From Aequorivita antarctica (lineage in GTDB: Bacteria > Bacteroidota > Bacteroidia > Flavobacteriales > Flavobacteriaceae), in assembly GCF_007997155.1 (NCBI RefSeq), contig NZ_VORT01000003.1, forward strand, positions 62,001 to 126,000: 64,000 nt of DNA, written 5' to 3'. Positions 22,861 to 32,023 of the stretch are shown here, piece by piece. Both the position numbers and the translations under genes were made by a program. Positions within the stretch are counted from its first letter, which is position 1; each line of letters begins with the position of its first letter. The notes beneath the pieces were generated by a model. The model was not told the origin of the DNA and made no database searches. It saw nothing but the letters and a program-made list of their open reading frames with translations.

Positions 22861-25353
22861 TTAAAAAGTAAACCCAAAAACCCCTGTTACCCCAAAGCTT
22901 CGGGCGTCTGGATTGTCAAAATAATTCCCACGGAAATTGAAGTCTACCCTAAAGACACGGAAGATATTTCCCACGCCAACACTCCATTCCCAATAAATAT
23001 CCTCGGGGGCTTGGTAAACTATATTGGACGCATTTAGGTCTTTGTTTTCTTGTGATATGGTTCCATAAACAGCCCTAAAGCCCACCACTTCACGCAAATC
23101 AAGCTTTCGCAATAAAGGTATTCGCGAAAAGATGCGTCCTCCAAAGTTGTGCTGCAGATGGAGCGAGGTATAGGTATCACTTACAAATTCGTAATAATCT
23201 AATTGCGTAAAACTATTGTAAATACTAAAATACGTCTGGTTTCCAGGTATAGGATTCAATAAACTAAGCGGAACCGCACCAAGGGTCGTCCCTACTTCAA
23301 CAGTAGAGAGCAAACGGCCAATACCTCCAATATTCCATGGCTGGGTATAAAGGGCCTGTATCTTTTTATATTCAAAATCGCCCCCCATAACACCTTTTAA
23401 ACCATAGCTATAACCAGCATAAAAAGAGGGAAAGTCGCCATCATTTATTATCGTGCGTTCAACGCCATAGCCAGAGGTTTTTCTTCCGGGAGCGTATAGA
23501 AAACCGAGTTGTATTTCAGCTTGTTTCAGTTCGCTTTTCGTTTCACCTGTAAAAACACCATCCTCCATTACCTTATAATCAATACTGAAAGTCTCGGTTG
23601 CAGACTCCAAGGTTCTATAAGAGCCCGTAAGGCGCAAAATAAAATTCTTCCATGGCTCAATATCAAACCCTATGGTTGAAAGGTTTATTCGTGAAAGCCT
23701 ATCGTTTGAACCAACTGACAACAAAGAGGAAGAGGCAAGACTTCTGCCCAAAACATCGGTACTATTGGTAAGACTTGCTCCTGTTTGTTCCACATCGCGC
23801 CGGTTACCACCAAAGACCGTGAGCCGCGATTTTCTATCTAAAAGCCACTTGGCACTGACTCCATATTTAAATCTATCATCCTTAAAACCATACGCCCCAA
23901 AACCTTCCAAACGCCAAGGGTCATTTTGAGTGAAATACGTTCGTCCACCCAAGCGTATTCGCATTCCTTCGGCTTCATTGAACCCGAAAATGGAAAACAC
24001 AGGACCAATATCAAAATTATTTACCTCGTAATACCCACTCGCTAGCGTAGCGCCAACATTGTACAAAGCCTTGAAACGCCGGACAGTCTTAAGGGTGTCT
24101 AGCATTTTGTAAACGCCCTTTTCATCCTTGCTCAACTTTTCCATCCGGTTCTTTTCCCAAAACTCATCCGTTTGGTTATAGATTTCATATTGATAAGGAT
24201 CTACTTGGTCATTGTAGAATTTTTTCCCTTTCGGAATGTCGAAAGTATAATTATTATAAAGCGTTGTCCGCTTACCATAGACGCCCTTTGCAGTTTCCTT
24301 TTTTTGAAAGCTGAAATCGCTCATAAAATAATCTCGCGTTATCAAAAAGATGGAATCGTTTAGCACATCGAATTCTTGTTCAATATATACATCGCGCACC
24401 CAGTTTAGGTTGGCGCTTTTGGAAGCTTGCAGATTTATTTCTTTAATGGCCCAAGTAGAATCGTTCACCCAAAAATCACCTTTAAAAGTCAGTTCGTTTT
24501 TTCGGCGTGGGTAGTATATAATATTGTAGCACCATTTGTTATCGCGATAGGCACTGTCACGCAATACATAATTATAAACATCTATCCCAGTACGTGAAAG
24601 TGGACTGGTAAAAGCCTTGTCGAAAAACTTTAAATAATTGTCATAAACATCATACTCGCTGTAAAGATCTTTTACAAAAGCGATAAGAGTTTGATTATTC
24701 TCAAAACCAGAGTTTTTATTACCGAGTAATATTTCCTTTTCTCCATTCAACAAATTGTCGCCATATACTTTTGAAACGGCTTCGTTGATAAAAATAGGCA
24801 GATAGGTATTCCCAGTAACATTTGAAGTATCGGTCTGGTCAAAAACAAATTCCATCCCTTTAAAAACCCTACTCTTGATGAGGGCACTGTCTATAGTGTT
24901 TAAGTCAAATTCAAGCTTTTCATATTTATCGTACTGATACTGTTTGAATTTTTTTACACCGTTTTCCCTTCTATTCTCCCAAATCTTCCGAAGAATATCG
25001 AGAGCCGGATTGTCCTTTTTTGAAGTTTTTCCACTGTAGACTACAACCTCGTCCAATGCATCGGCACTTTCCTCCAGCAACACTTCCATATTGTAGTTGG
25101 TTCGGGAAGGAAGCTCCACCTCTTTGGTAGTATAACCTATAAATGAAAAAAGAACTGTTTTATAGGTTTTGTCGCTTTCCAAATAAAAACGACCATTTTC
25201 ATCTGAAATAGTTCCCTCTTGCGAATCCTTAAAAATCACATTGGCAAAAGCAACCGGATAATCAGAGCCGTCTTTAATAACACCGCTGACTTTGGTTTGG
25301 GAAAATACCGAAGCACCAAAAACAATAAAAAAAAACAATAAAAGGTACTTCAT
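22861..25353 (-). CDS. DUF5686 outer-membrane protein with carboxypeptidase-regulatory-like domain
   Basis: 830 residues. Signal peptide MKYLLLFFFIVFGASVFSQ; a CarboxypepD_reg-like beta-sandwich (about 20-95: VSGVIKDGSDYPVAFANVIFKDSQEGTISDENGRF); a central DUF5686 region with NPALDILRKIWENRRENGVKKFKQYQYDKYEKLE; and a long C-terminal part made of alternating beta strands (about 430-830) that should form an outer-membrane barrel, ending in ...GVTGVFGFTF with a terminal phenylalanine. Common in Bacteroidota, with no proven function; a link to surface or nutrient transport is likely. Followed on the same strand, 36 bp upstream, by pdhB. Confidence 0.85.
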   Translation of the reverse strand: MKYLLLFFFIVFGASVFSQTKVSGVIKDGSDYPVAFANVIFKDSQEGTISDENGRFYLESDKTYKTVLFSFIGYTTKEVELPSRTNYNMEVLLEESADALDEVVVYSGKTSKKDNPALDILRKIWENRRENGVKKFKQYQYDKYEKLEFDLNTIDSALIKSRVFKGMEFVFDQTDTSNVTGNTYLPIFINEAVSKVYGDNLLNGEKEILLGNKNSGFENNQTLIAFVKDLYSEYDVYDNYLKFFDKAFTSPLSRTGIDVYNYVLRDSAYRDNKWCYNIIYYPRRKNELTFKGDFWVNDSTWAIKEINLQASKSANLNWVRDVYIEQEFDVLNDSIFLITRDYFMSDFSFQKKETAKGVYGKRTTLYNNYTFDIPKGKKFYNDQVDPYQYEIYNQTDEFWEKNRMEKLSKDEKGVYKMLDTLKTVRRFKALYNVGATLASGYYEVNNFDIGPVFSIFGFNEAEGMRIRLGGRTYFTQNDPWRLEGFGAYGFKDDRFKYGVSAKWLLDRKSRLTVFGGNRRDVEQTGASLTNSTDVLGRSLASSSLLSVGSNDRLSRINLSTIGFDIEPWKNFILRLTGSYRTLESATETFSIDYKVMEDGVFTGETKSELKQAEIQLGFLYAPGRKTSGYGVERTIINDGDFPSFYAGYSYGLKGVMGGDFEYKKIQALYTQPWNIGGIGRLLSTVEVGTTLGAVPLSLLNPIPGNQTYFSIYNSFTQLDYYEFVSDTYTSLHLQHNFGGRIFSRIPLLRKLDLREVVGFRAVYGTISQENKDLNASNIVYQAPEDIYWEWSVGVGNIFRVFRVDFNFRGNYFDNPDARSFGVTGVFGFTF

Positions 25354-25389
25354 AAATTTATGGGACTGATATTTATTAGGAATATAAAG

Positions 25390-26370
25390 TTAGTCTCTAT
25401 AAAGAACTTTCTTTACAGCCTTAACAACATCTTCACTATTTGGTAACCACTCTTCAAATAAACCAGGAGAAAATGGCGCGGGAGTATCTGCAGTATTTAT
25501 CTTTACAATTGGGGCATCCAAATAGTCGAAAATTTGATTTTGAACTTGATAGGTTATTTCAGTTGAAACGTTTCCAAAAGGCCAAGCTTCTTCTAAAATC
25601 ACCAAACGGTTCGTCTTTTTTACGGATTCTAAAATGGTTTCATAATCCAAAGGACGAACAGTTCTCAAGTCGATTATTTCACACTCAATACCATCCTTGG
25701 CAAGAGTTTCAGCTGCTTTATAAGCCTCTTTTATAATTTTTCCGAAGGAAACAATGGTTACATCTTTTCCTTTTCTTTTAATATCAGCAACCCCAAGTGG
25801 AATTAGATATTCTCCTTCCGGCACTTCGCCTTTGTCGCCGTACATCTGCTCGCTTTCCATAAAAATCACGGGATCATTATCACGGATGGCGCTTTTCAAC
25901 AAACCTTTTGCGTCAGCTGGATTGCTCGGCACTACTACTTTTAGGCCCGGACAGTTGGCATACCAGCTTTCAAAAGCTTGGCTGTGCGTGGCGGCAAGTT
26001 GGCCTGCTGATGCTGTTGGTCCGCGGAACACAATAGGAATATTAAATTGTCCGCCACTCATTTGGCGCATTTTAGCAGCATTGTTTATAATTTGGTCAAT
26101 AGCAACCAAAGAAAAGTTGAAGGTCATATATTCAACTATCGGCCTATTGCCGTTCATTGAAGAACCAATGGCTATTCCTGTAAACCCATTTTCTGAAATG
26201 GGGGTGTCAATTACGCGTTTTGCTCCAAACTCGTCCAACATTCCTTTACTGGCCTTGTAAGCGCCGTTGTATTCGGCCACTTCCTCACCCATTAAATAAA
26301 TAGTTTCATCGCGGCGCATTTCCTCGCTCATCGCTTCCTGTATAGCTTCTCTGAATTGTAATGTCTTCAT
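25390..26370 (-). CDS. pdhB: Pyruvate dehydrogenase E1 component subunit beta
   Basis: Start set at ATG 26370 (MKTLQFREAIQEAMSEEMRRDETIYLMGEEVAEYNGAYKASKGML); the frame continues upstream through the promoter. 326 residues, normal for the beta subunit of the alpha2beta2 E1. Transketolase pyrimidine-domain features (GEEVAEYNGAYK, TPISENGFTGIAIGSSMNG) and the C-terminal transketolase domain are complete. It decarboxylates pyruvate with ThDP and passes acetyl to the lipoyl E2; alpha subunit and E2 are not in the window. A TATTTTTG -7 element lies on the minus strand at 26416-26423. Confidence 0.95.
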   Translation of the reverse strand: MKTLQFREAIQEAMSEEMRRDETIYLMGEEVAEYNGAYKASKGMLDEFGAKRVIDTPISENGFTGIAIGSSMNGNRPIVEYMTFNFSLVAIDQIINNAAKMRQMSGGQFNIPIVFRGPTASAGQLAATHSQAFESWYANCPGLKVVVPSNPADAKGLLKSAIRDNDPVIFMESEQMYGDKGEVPEGEYLIPLGVADIKRKGKDVTIVSFGKIIKEAYKAAETLAKDGIECEIIDLRTVRPLDYETILESVKKTNRLVILEEAWPFGNVSTEITYQVQNQIFDYLDAPIVKINTADTPAPFSPGLFEEWLPNSEDVVKAVKKVLYRD

Positions 26371-26415
26371 CTGTCTAAATTGAAATGTAAATAACTGAAA
26401 AATTTTCAGGGACAG

Positions 26416-26423
26416 CAAAAATA
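26416..26423 (-). promoter_or_regulatory. -7 element of pdhB
   Basis: TATTTTTG on the minus strand, 45 nt before the pdhB ATG; an exact TAnnTTTG match. Confidence 0.5.
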
Positions 26424-26589
26424 GTATAAATCCAATCTGTTTAAGTAGTATTTCCCAACTTTTAACCAAAATTTATTATGCGTGCATAGCAAAATAAGGA
26501 AATATATTCTTAACTTCGCATATTAATAATCCGAAGCCTTTGGCAAAGGGTTACCCAACAAAATTTACAATCCAAAAAACAGTTCAAAA

Positions 26590-27330
26590 ATGAAAATATT
26601 AGTCTGTATAAGTCACGTACCGGACACAACTTCAAAAATAAATTTTACCGACGGCGACACAAAATTCGAAACCAATGGAGTTCAATTTGTAATCAATCCA
26701 AATGACGAATTTGGCCTTACCCGTGCTATGTGGTTTAAAGAAAAACAAGGCGCAACCGTACACGTTATAAACGTTGGCGGTCCAGAGACAGAACCTACAC
26801 TTCGCAAAGCTTTGGCCATTGGAGCCGATGAAGCAATAAGAATCAATACTCCTGCAACCGACGGGTTTTCCGTGGCAAAACAACTTGCAAATGTTGCGAA
26901 AGAAGGTGGTTATGATTTGGTAATTGGCGGACGAGAGTCTATCGATTATAACGGCGGAATGGTTCCTGGTATGATGGCAAAACTTATTGGAGCAAATTTC
27001 GTAAACACTTGCATAGGTCTTGAAATTGAAGGTGATAAAGCCACCGCAATTCGCGAAATAGATGGCGGAAAAGAAACCTTAAAAACTTCACTTCCATTGG
27101 TAATTGGCTGTCAAAAAGGTTTGGTTCAGGAAAGCGACCTTCGCATCCCGAACATGCGCGGTATTATGCAAGCCCGGTCCAAACCATTAAACGTTAAAGA
27201 ACCAATAGCTTCAAATGCGGAAACAAATACAGTTTCCTTTGAAAAACCAGCCCCAAAAGGAGCTATTAAATTGGTCGATACCGTGGACGAATTGATAAGT
27301 CTACTGCACAACGAAGCGAAGGTAATTTAA
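26590..27330 (+). CDS. etfB: Electron transfer flavoprotein subunit beta
   Basis: 246 residues, normal length. Begins MKILVCISHVPDTTSKINF; carries VQFVINPNDEFGLTRAMWFKEK, GPETEPTLRKALAIGADEAIRI and GGRESIDYNGGMVPGMMAKL, which build the AMP-binding ETF-beta fold. With EtfA it takes electrons from acyl-CoA dehydrogenases and delivers them to the quinone pool. The upstream sequence has TAACTTCG at 26511-26518, one base from the -7 consensus. etfA follows after 20 bp. Confidence 0.96.
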   Translation: MKILVCISHVPDTTSKINFTDGDTKFETNGVQFVINPNDEFGLTRAMWFKEKQGATVHVINVGGPETEPTLRKALAIGADEAIRINTPATDGFSVAKQLANVAKEGGYDLVIGGRESIDYNGGMVPGMMAKLIGANFVNTCIGLEIEGDKATAIREIDGGKETLKTSLPLVIGCQKGLVQESDLRIPNMRGIMQARSKPLNVKEPIASNAETNTVSFEKPAPKGAIKLVDTVDELISLLHNEAKVI

Positions 27331-27350
27331 GAATCAAAAAAAAGAAAAAC

Positions 27351-28319
27351 ATGTCAGTTTTAGTATATACAGAATCAGAAGAAGGAAAAATCAAGAAAAT
27401 AGCTTTGGAAGTAGTTGCCTATGCAAAAGGAATTGCAGACCAGATGGGAACTACGGTAACCGCGGTTAGCATCAATGCGAATGATATTTCAGAATTGGGC
27501 AAATATGGTGCTTCAAAAATTTTGCAAGTTTCCAATGACAAATTGAGCAATTTCAATGCAGAAGCTTACGCAGATGTAATTGCACAGGCTGCAAAAAGCG
27601 AAGACGCCAAAGTTATCATCGTTTCTTCCAGCGCAAATAGTAAATTTTTAGCTCCAGCTCTTGCAGTGAATTTAGAAGCAGGTTATGTTCCAAACGTTAC
27701 TGCGCTTCCGGAAAGCACTTCGCCTTTTAAAGTGAAATCAAATGTTTTCACTAATAAAGCTTTTGCTTCAACTGAAATCAAAACCGATGTAAAAATTATT
27801 GGTCTAGGTAAAAACTCTTATGGTTTAAAGGAAAACGAAACTTCTGCTGCAAACGAAGCTTTCGCTCCAAATCTTGATGCCCACGATTTTGATATGGAAA
27901 TTGTTTCCGTAGATAAAGCAACAGATAAAGTAACCATCGCTGATGCAGAAATAGTTGTTTCTGCTGGCCGTGGCCTTAAAGGACCTGAAAACTGGGGAAT
28001 GATTGAAGATCTTGCAAAAACATTGGGCGCAGCTACAGCTTGTTCCAAACCAGTAAGTGATATGGGCTGGAGACCACACAGCGAGCACGTTGGGCAAACT
28101 GGAAAACCAGTTGCTTCAAACCTTTATATTGCAATCGGTATTTCTGGTGCAATCCAACATTTGGCAGGTATCAATGCTTCAAAAGTGAAAGTGGTTATTA
28201 ACAACGATCCCGAAGCTCCATTCTTTAAAGCGGCGGACTATGGTATTGTGGGTGATGCTTTTGAAATTGTGCCGAAACTCACCGAAAAATTAAAAGAATT
28301 TAAAGCACAAAATAGCTAA
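27351..28319 (+). CDS. etfA: Electron transfer flavoprotein subunit alpha
   Basis: 322 residues. The C-terminal FAD domain is clear: VVSAGRGLKGPENWGMIEDLAKTLGAATACSKPVSDMGWRPHSEHVGQTGKPVASNLYIAIGISGAIQHLAGI. Partner of EtfB in beta-oxidation electron transfer. Operon with etfB, ending at the hairpin 28346-28383. Confidence 0.96.
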   Translation: MSVLVYTESEEGKIKKIALEVVAYAKGIADQMGTTVTAVSINANDISELGKYGASKILQVSNDKLSNFNAEAYADVIAQAAKSEDAKVIIVSSSANSKFLAPALAVNLEAGYVPNVTALPESTSPFKVKSNVFTNKAFASTEIKTDVKIIGLGKNSYGLKENETSAANEAFAPNLDAHDFDMEIVSVDKATDKVTIADAEIVVSAGRGLKGPENWGMIEDLAKTLGAATACSKPVSDMGWRPHSEHVGQTGKPVASNLYIAIGISGAIQHLAGINASKVKVVINNDPEAPFFKAADYGIVGDAFEIVPKLTEKLKEFKAQNS

Positions 28320-28345
28320 TCTCTCGAAGATAAATATTTGAAAGT

Positions 28346-28383
28346 AGCCGTCTCAATGCAAATTTGGGACGGTTATTTTTTTG
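28346..28383 (+). terminator. Terminator of etfBA
   Basis: Stem CCGTCTCAA with its complement (one G-T pair), loop TGCAAAT, then a run of T. 29 bp past the etfA stop. Confidence 0.8.
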
Positions 28384-28407
28384 GTTAATAGCAATACGTT
28401 TATTAGA

Positions 28408-29691
28408 TCAATTTTTAATAAGCCTAAAGTTCTGTTGTGAATTTTCTGTCCGCAACTTTAAAATATAGGTTCCAGTACTTAAAGATGATGTTTCAATTCT
28501 AAAATTATCTTGAATTTCAATTTTAATTTCTTTGCCCAAAACATCAAATAAACTTACATCGCTAACAGGCAATTTTGAGTTTAAAAACAATTCATTTTTG
28601 AATGGATTTGGATAGACCCTCATTAAACCGCTATCTGAACCAGGAACTTCCAATTGGCCACATTCAGGATTATCCCCTGCTTCCATATTCAAATTTCCGT
28701 TATCTATAAACCAATTTTCCCAACTGCCACCACTACCTGTTTCCCAATCTGAAAGATCAAAATAGTTTGGACCACCGTAGGTGCCAGGAACTTTATAAAC
28801 TTTTATGGCTTCTCCACTTCTATTCCAAGTTACTGGCGTACCAACCTCAAGTGTTTCTGGCGCATAATCTAATACGCAATTAGTTTGTAGAAAATAAGCG
28901 AATTCAGGATAATCGGGATATTCTCCGTATACATATGCTTTTCCATTTGGCTCAACACAAACTGCGGTATATTCATTACAGGCAATACCAAAACTACGAG
29001 GACCATTATCCTCAATAAATCGAGCTAAAAAGACACTTATTCTACCTTGTCTGTCACGTTCCGCGAAATGGGTATCGGTAATTAAATTCTGCATAAAGGG
29101 CACCTCCAAAAAATCGTTATAACCTAAAGCTACTCTCGAATGATAGGGATTACTTAAAGCCACAGGGCTATCAAGAGTACCGTATTCAGCAGTAAAATAC
29201 GAACTTCCCAGTATTGCCATTCCTGCACTTGTGCCGCCAACAACACCCTGTTTTACGTTTATATATTCATTAAGGGTTGTTTCCATGGCGTTGTCCTTGA
29301 AATAGGAAACATAATCCCATTGGTCACCTCCGGCAAACCATATTGCTTCTGCATTGGCCACTTTTTGCAATACTACTGGGTCGATAGCCCCGGTTTCGTT
29401 ATGGATAACAAAAGTGGTTACCGAATTAAGGGTTACACCTAATTCGCTATAAAAGTAATCGTTGTACCCATCATCTCCGGTGGATCTTAAAACCACAACA
29501 TCGCCACCATCGGCCTTGTTTAAAAACCAAACCATAGCCTCATCGTTTTCTGAAGCTCCGCCCATTAGGCAAATCCCGGCTTGGTGGTTGGTATTAATAT
29601 CGGATGTGCTGCCAGTTACATATTCAGTATAATTCTGGGAATAAACTAAGACGTTTAAAAATAATGCTATTAAAAGGAGTGTTTTTTCCAT
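28408..29691 (-). CDS. S51 / cyanophycinase-like secreted hydrolase with T9SS type A tail
   Basis: 427 residues. Signal peptide MEKTLLLIALFLNVLVYSQ; an S51 domain (about 35-260) with WFAGGDQ (residues 118-124), nucleophile S155 in GGTSAGMAIL, and THFAERDRQGR where cyanophycinases have QHF..R.R. The late 'GIDE'-type motif reads GIACNEYTAV, so its Asp is Asn. A beta-rich insert follows, and the end is a type A sorting domain (RVYPNPFKNELFLNS). It differs from the neighbouring cyanophycinase-like protein in length, anchor and two active-site motifs. Last gene of the Sus-like cluster; probably an extracellular polymer-cutting enzyme or a related isopeptidase. Confidence 0.85.
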   Translation of the reverse strand: MEKTLLLIALFLNVLVYSQNYTEYVTGSTSDINTNHQAGICLMGGASENDEAMVWFLNKADGGDVVVLRSTGDDGYNDYFYSELGVTLNSVTTFVIHNETGAIDPVVLQKVANAEAIWFAGGDQWDYVSYFKDNAMETTLNEYINVKQGVVGGTSAGMAILGSSYFTAEYGTLDSPVALSNPYHSRVALGYNDFLEVPFMQNLITDTHFAERDRQGRISVFLARFIEDNGPRSFGIACNEYTAVCVEPNGKAYVYGEYPDYPEFAYFLQTNCVLDYAPETLEVGTPVTWNRSGEAIKVYKVPGTYGGPNYFDLSDWETGSGGSWENWFIDNGNLNMEAGDNPECGQLEVPGSDSGLMRVYPNPFKNELFLNSKLPVSDVSLFDVLGKEIKIEIQDNFRIETSSLSTGTYILKLRTENSQQNFRLIKN

Positions 29692-29701
29692 TATTGAAGT
29701 T

Positions 29702-31027
29702 TTATTCTTCCTTTTTCTGTTGCATCATTCTATACATCAACACTGCCGTTATTTTCGCTTGAACACCAACTGTATTAAGGTTTCCCATTTCTTCAATTGT
29801 ATGGTCGCCAGAACCGCCAGTTAGGCCCATACCATCCAAAGCCATATCAACATAACCCGATGTAAACGATATATCTGCTGCGCCAGCATTTCTTGGGTTT
29901 ACGGCTTCCACAGCTCCAAACCCCAAATCTTTACTTACTGTGTTGTAGTATTCCAGCAATTTCATATTTCCATCTGTCTGCGCCAAAGGTGGATATCCTT
30001 CATTGTCGAATATTAGTTCTGCCGATGTTTTTGGATATTTGTTAGCTACGATTTCCTTCATAATCACTTTCGACTTTTGCAATTGTTCTGGCGAAACCGC
30101 TCTTAGGTCGCCGTGAACAACAGCCGTTTGAGCCACTACATTATTTTTTCCGAAGGCAGTGCCACCTGTTAAATCTTCATTGGGCGCTACGTTTGTTCCT
30201 CCCAAAAAAAAGCCTGGATTAAACGTAAGATCTTTTTCCTTTGCCAATTGCAGATAAAATTCATTTAAGATGCGAGCCGCTTCATAAATAGCTCCTGTGC
30301 CAATACTTTCAGTAAAGATTTGTGATGAGTGCGCTGGTTGACCTGTGACAGTAAGTTGCCAATCTTCGGAACCTCTTCTGGATACCACTATGGTTTTTGG
30401 GTTGTTGTCGCCATTTTCAAAACCCAAGGCGATATCTGCCCATTTTGCCCCTTCAACTAAATCTTTTTTGGACAATTCAATTGGCGATCCACTTTTTTCC
30501 TCATCGCCAGTCATTATTATTTCGATGGACATTTCGTCCAATGCACCAGATTCTTTTAAGGCTTTCATTGCTAAAATAATAATAACATCGCCACCCTTCA
30601 TATCTGCCACTCCAGGACCTTTCATAATTGAATCGTTGAGCATTGTGAATTCCTGAAAAGGACTGTCAAGCTCAAAAACCGTATCCAAATGACCTATCAA
30701 TAAAAATTTGGGTCCTTTTTTTCCTTCCTTTTTGGCAATAAGATGACCAGCGCGGCCATAAGCTTCACCAGAAGTCAATTCTGTTTTAAAACCCAGCTTA
30801 TCCAATTCTGCCTTGTAGAGTTCACCCACTTTTCTAACCCCATCAATATTTAAAGAACCGCTATTTATGTTCACTGTTTTTTTTAGCAATTCTATGGAAG
30901 CGTCCAGATTTTTATTAACCGATTTTACAATATTTCTTTCAATTTTGGCATTTTGAGCTATATTGTTCATGCCGATTAATAGGCTGGCCAATAGAGCGAT
31001 TCTTTGAAATTTCATTCTTAAATTCAT
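29702..31027 (-). CDS. M20-family zinc peptidase (glutamate carboxypeptidase-like), exported
   Basis: 441 residues, or 437 if the second Met at 31015 is used; a signal peptide (KFQRIALLASLLIGMNNIAQ) fits both. M20 zinc site: LIGHLDTVFE (His, Asp), GPGVADMKGGD (bridging Asp), and TGDEEKSG (Glu general base and ligand), with a dimerisation domain and GGSGDHTIEEMG-like final histidine. The best resemblance is carboxypeptidase G2-like enzymes that free C-terminal Glu or Asp from dipeptides. It lies 4 nt after the cyanophycinase-like gene, suggesting it splits the dipeptide products in the periplasm; this is inference. Confidence 0.9.
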   Translation of the reverse strand: MNLRMKFQRIALLASLLIGMNNIAQNAKIERNIVKSVNKNLDASIELLKKTVNINSGSLNIDGVRKVGELYKAELDKLGFKTELTSGEAYGRAGHLIAKKEGKKGPKFLLIGHLDTVFELDSPFQEFTMLNDSIMKGPGVADMKGGDVIIILAMKALKESGALDEMSIEIIMTGDEEKSGSPIELSKKDLVEGAKWADIALGFENGDNNPKTIVVSRRGSEDWQLTVTGQPAHSSQIFTESIGTGAIYEAARILNEFYLQLAKEKDLTFNPGFFLGGTNVAPNEDLTGGTAFGKNNVVAQTAVVHGDLRAVSPEQLQKSKVIMKEIVANKYPKTSAELIFDNEGYPPLAQTDGNMKLLEYYNTVSKDLGFGAVEAVNPRNAGAADISFTSGYVDMALDGMGLTGGSGDHTIEEMGNLNTVGVQAKITAVLMYRMMQQKKEE

Positions 31028-31031
31028 CTAT

Positions 31032-31886
31032 CTAATTTATCGTAAATGTTTCGCCGGGCAAATAAATATCCAATTTAAGATTACGTGCACCAAGCTTTCC
31101 ATCATGTTCATTTTTGGATTTTGTGGGGTTTTTTAGCACAATAACCTGCGCGTCACCCAAGACTTCGGCAGTATAGCCTTTTACTAAAATTGCAGTAGAT
31201 TCGTCAATGCCTATCCCCATTAAATCAGGGTGTTCAATTATAGCACTAATCAAGCGATTATAACGGCTTCGCTTTACAAAATGTTGATCTATAATTACTC
31301 CAGTAACCATCCCCAAACCTGATTTTATTTCGATATTCTCAGCTTCAATATTTCTGAAAGTAGAAGAATAATCGGAGTGTTTTAGTTCGTTTCCTGTAAT
31401 CATCATTTTGCTCATAACCGCCGCACCTGCACTTGTGCCAGCAACCAAGCTACCTTTGTGGAATGCCTCGTGTATGGCCTCTTCGACAGTAGTACCGCCT
31501 ACAATATCCATAAACCTATTTTGGTCGCCGCCGGAAATGTATATCATGTTGGCGTTTTTGATTGAGTCTAATTTAGATTTAGACACATTTTCATCTTTAT
31601 AGATCTGAAGACCAACTATATTAGTAAGACCCGCTTCCACGAATTGTTTTTTGGCATAATAAACGGCTGAATCCGGTTCGGCGCTAGACATTGGCAATAT
31701 TATGCCATAGCCAGATTTATCCAGCTGTGCTTCTTTAATAATGCGTTGCACCATGGCTTCGGGCCTTGAGCCACCACCAATAATTACCAGTTTACCATTG
31801 CCACCGGATTGCTGCGCAAAAGCTGAAAACTGAAGCGCAGCAAAACCGATTAAGGCAAGGGGGATATAGTGTTTTAAAAGTTTCAT
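31032..31886 (-). CDS. Exported cyanophycinase-family (S51) hydrolase
   Basis: 284 residues; signal peptide MKLLKHYIPLALIGFAALQFSAFAQ. All cyanophycinase landmarks are present: SGGDQNRF (119-125), nucleophile S152 in AGTSAGAAVMS, DQHFVKRSRYNRL (200-212) and GIGIDESTAILV (225-236). Cyanophycinase cuts the arginyl-polyaspartate polymer to beta-Asp-Arg dipeptides; in cyanobacteria it is cytosolic, whereas this one is exported. Its place directly ahead of an M20 peptidase and behind SusC/SusD genes implies extracellular or periplasmic polymer use. Other S51 enzymes cut Asp-X dipeptides, so the substrate is not proven. Confidence 0.92.
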   Translation of the reverse strand: MKLLKHYIPLALIGFAALQFSAFAQQSGGNGKLVIIGGGSRPEAMVQRIIKEAQLDKSGYGIILPMSSAEPDSAVYYAKKQFVEAGLTNIVGLQIYKDENVSKSKLDSIKNANMIYISGGDQNRFMDIVGGTTVEEAIHEAFHKGSLVAGTSAGAAVMSKMMITGNELKHSDYSSTFRNIEAENIEIKSGLGMVTGVIIDQHFVKRSRYNRLISAIIEHPDLMGIGIDESTAILVKGYTAEVLGDAQVIVLKNPTKSKNEHDGKLGARNLKLDIYLPGETFTIN

Positions 31887-31919
31887 CTGTATAAAATATT
31901 TGATAAAGCGGAAGATGGA

Positions 31920-31992
31920 AACCGAAGGTTCACGAACTCCTTTTTTTTAATCTTCACGTTGTGAGTAATGCCCAGATTATTCACCTTCGGTT
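31920..31992. repeat. Inverted repeat AACCGAAGGT / ACCTTCGGTT in the Sus cluster spacer
   Basis: Perfect 10-bp arms at 31920-31929 and 31983-31992 enclose 53 nt in the gap between the second PKD lipoprotein and the cyanophycinase-like gene. It could be an mRNA stem that separates expression of the surface and the enzyme genes; no T-run suits a minus-strand terminator. Confidence 0.5.
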
Positions 31993-32023
31993 GGTTTACA
32001 CAATGTATATGGGCATTTCATAA

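Noticed and set aside
30345-30656. Antisense frames inside the M20 gene and other large genes
   Set aside because: They are shadows in the opposite strand of well-supported genes.
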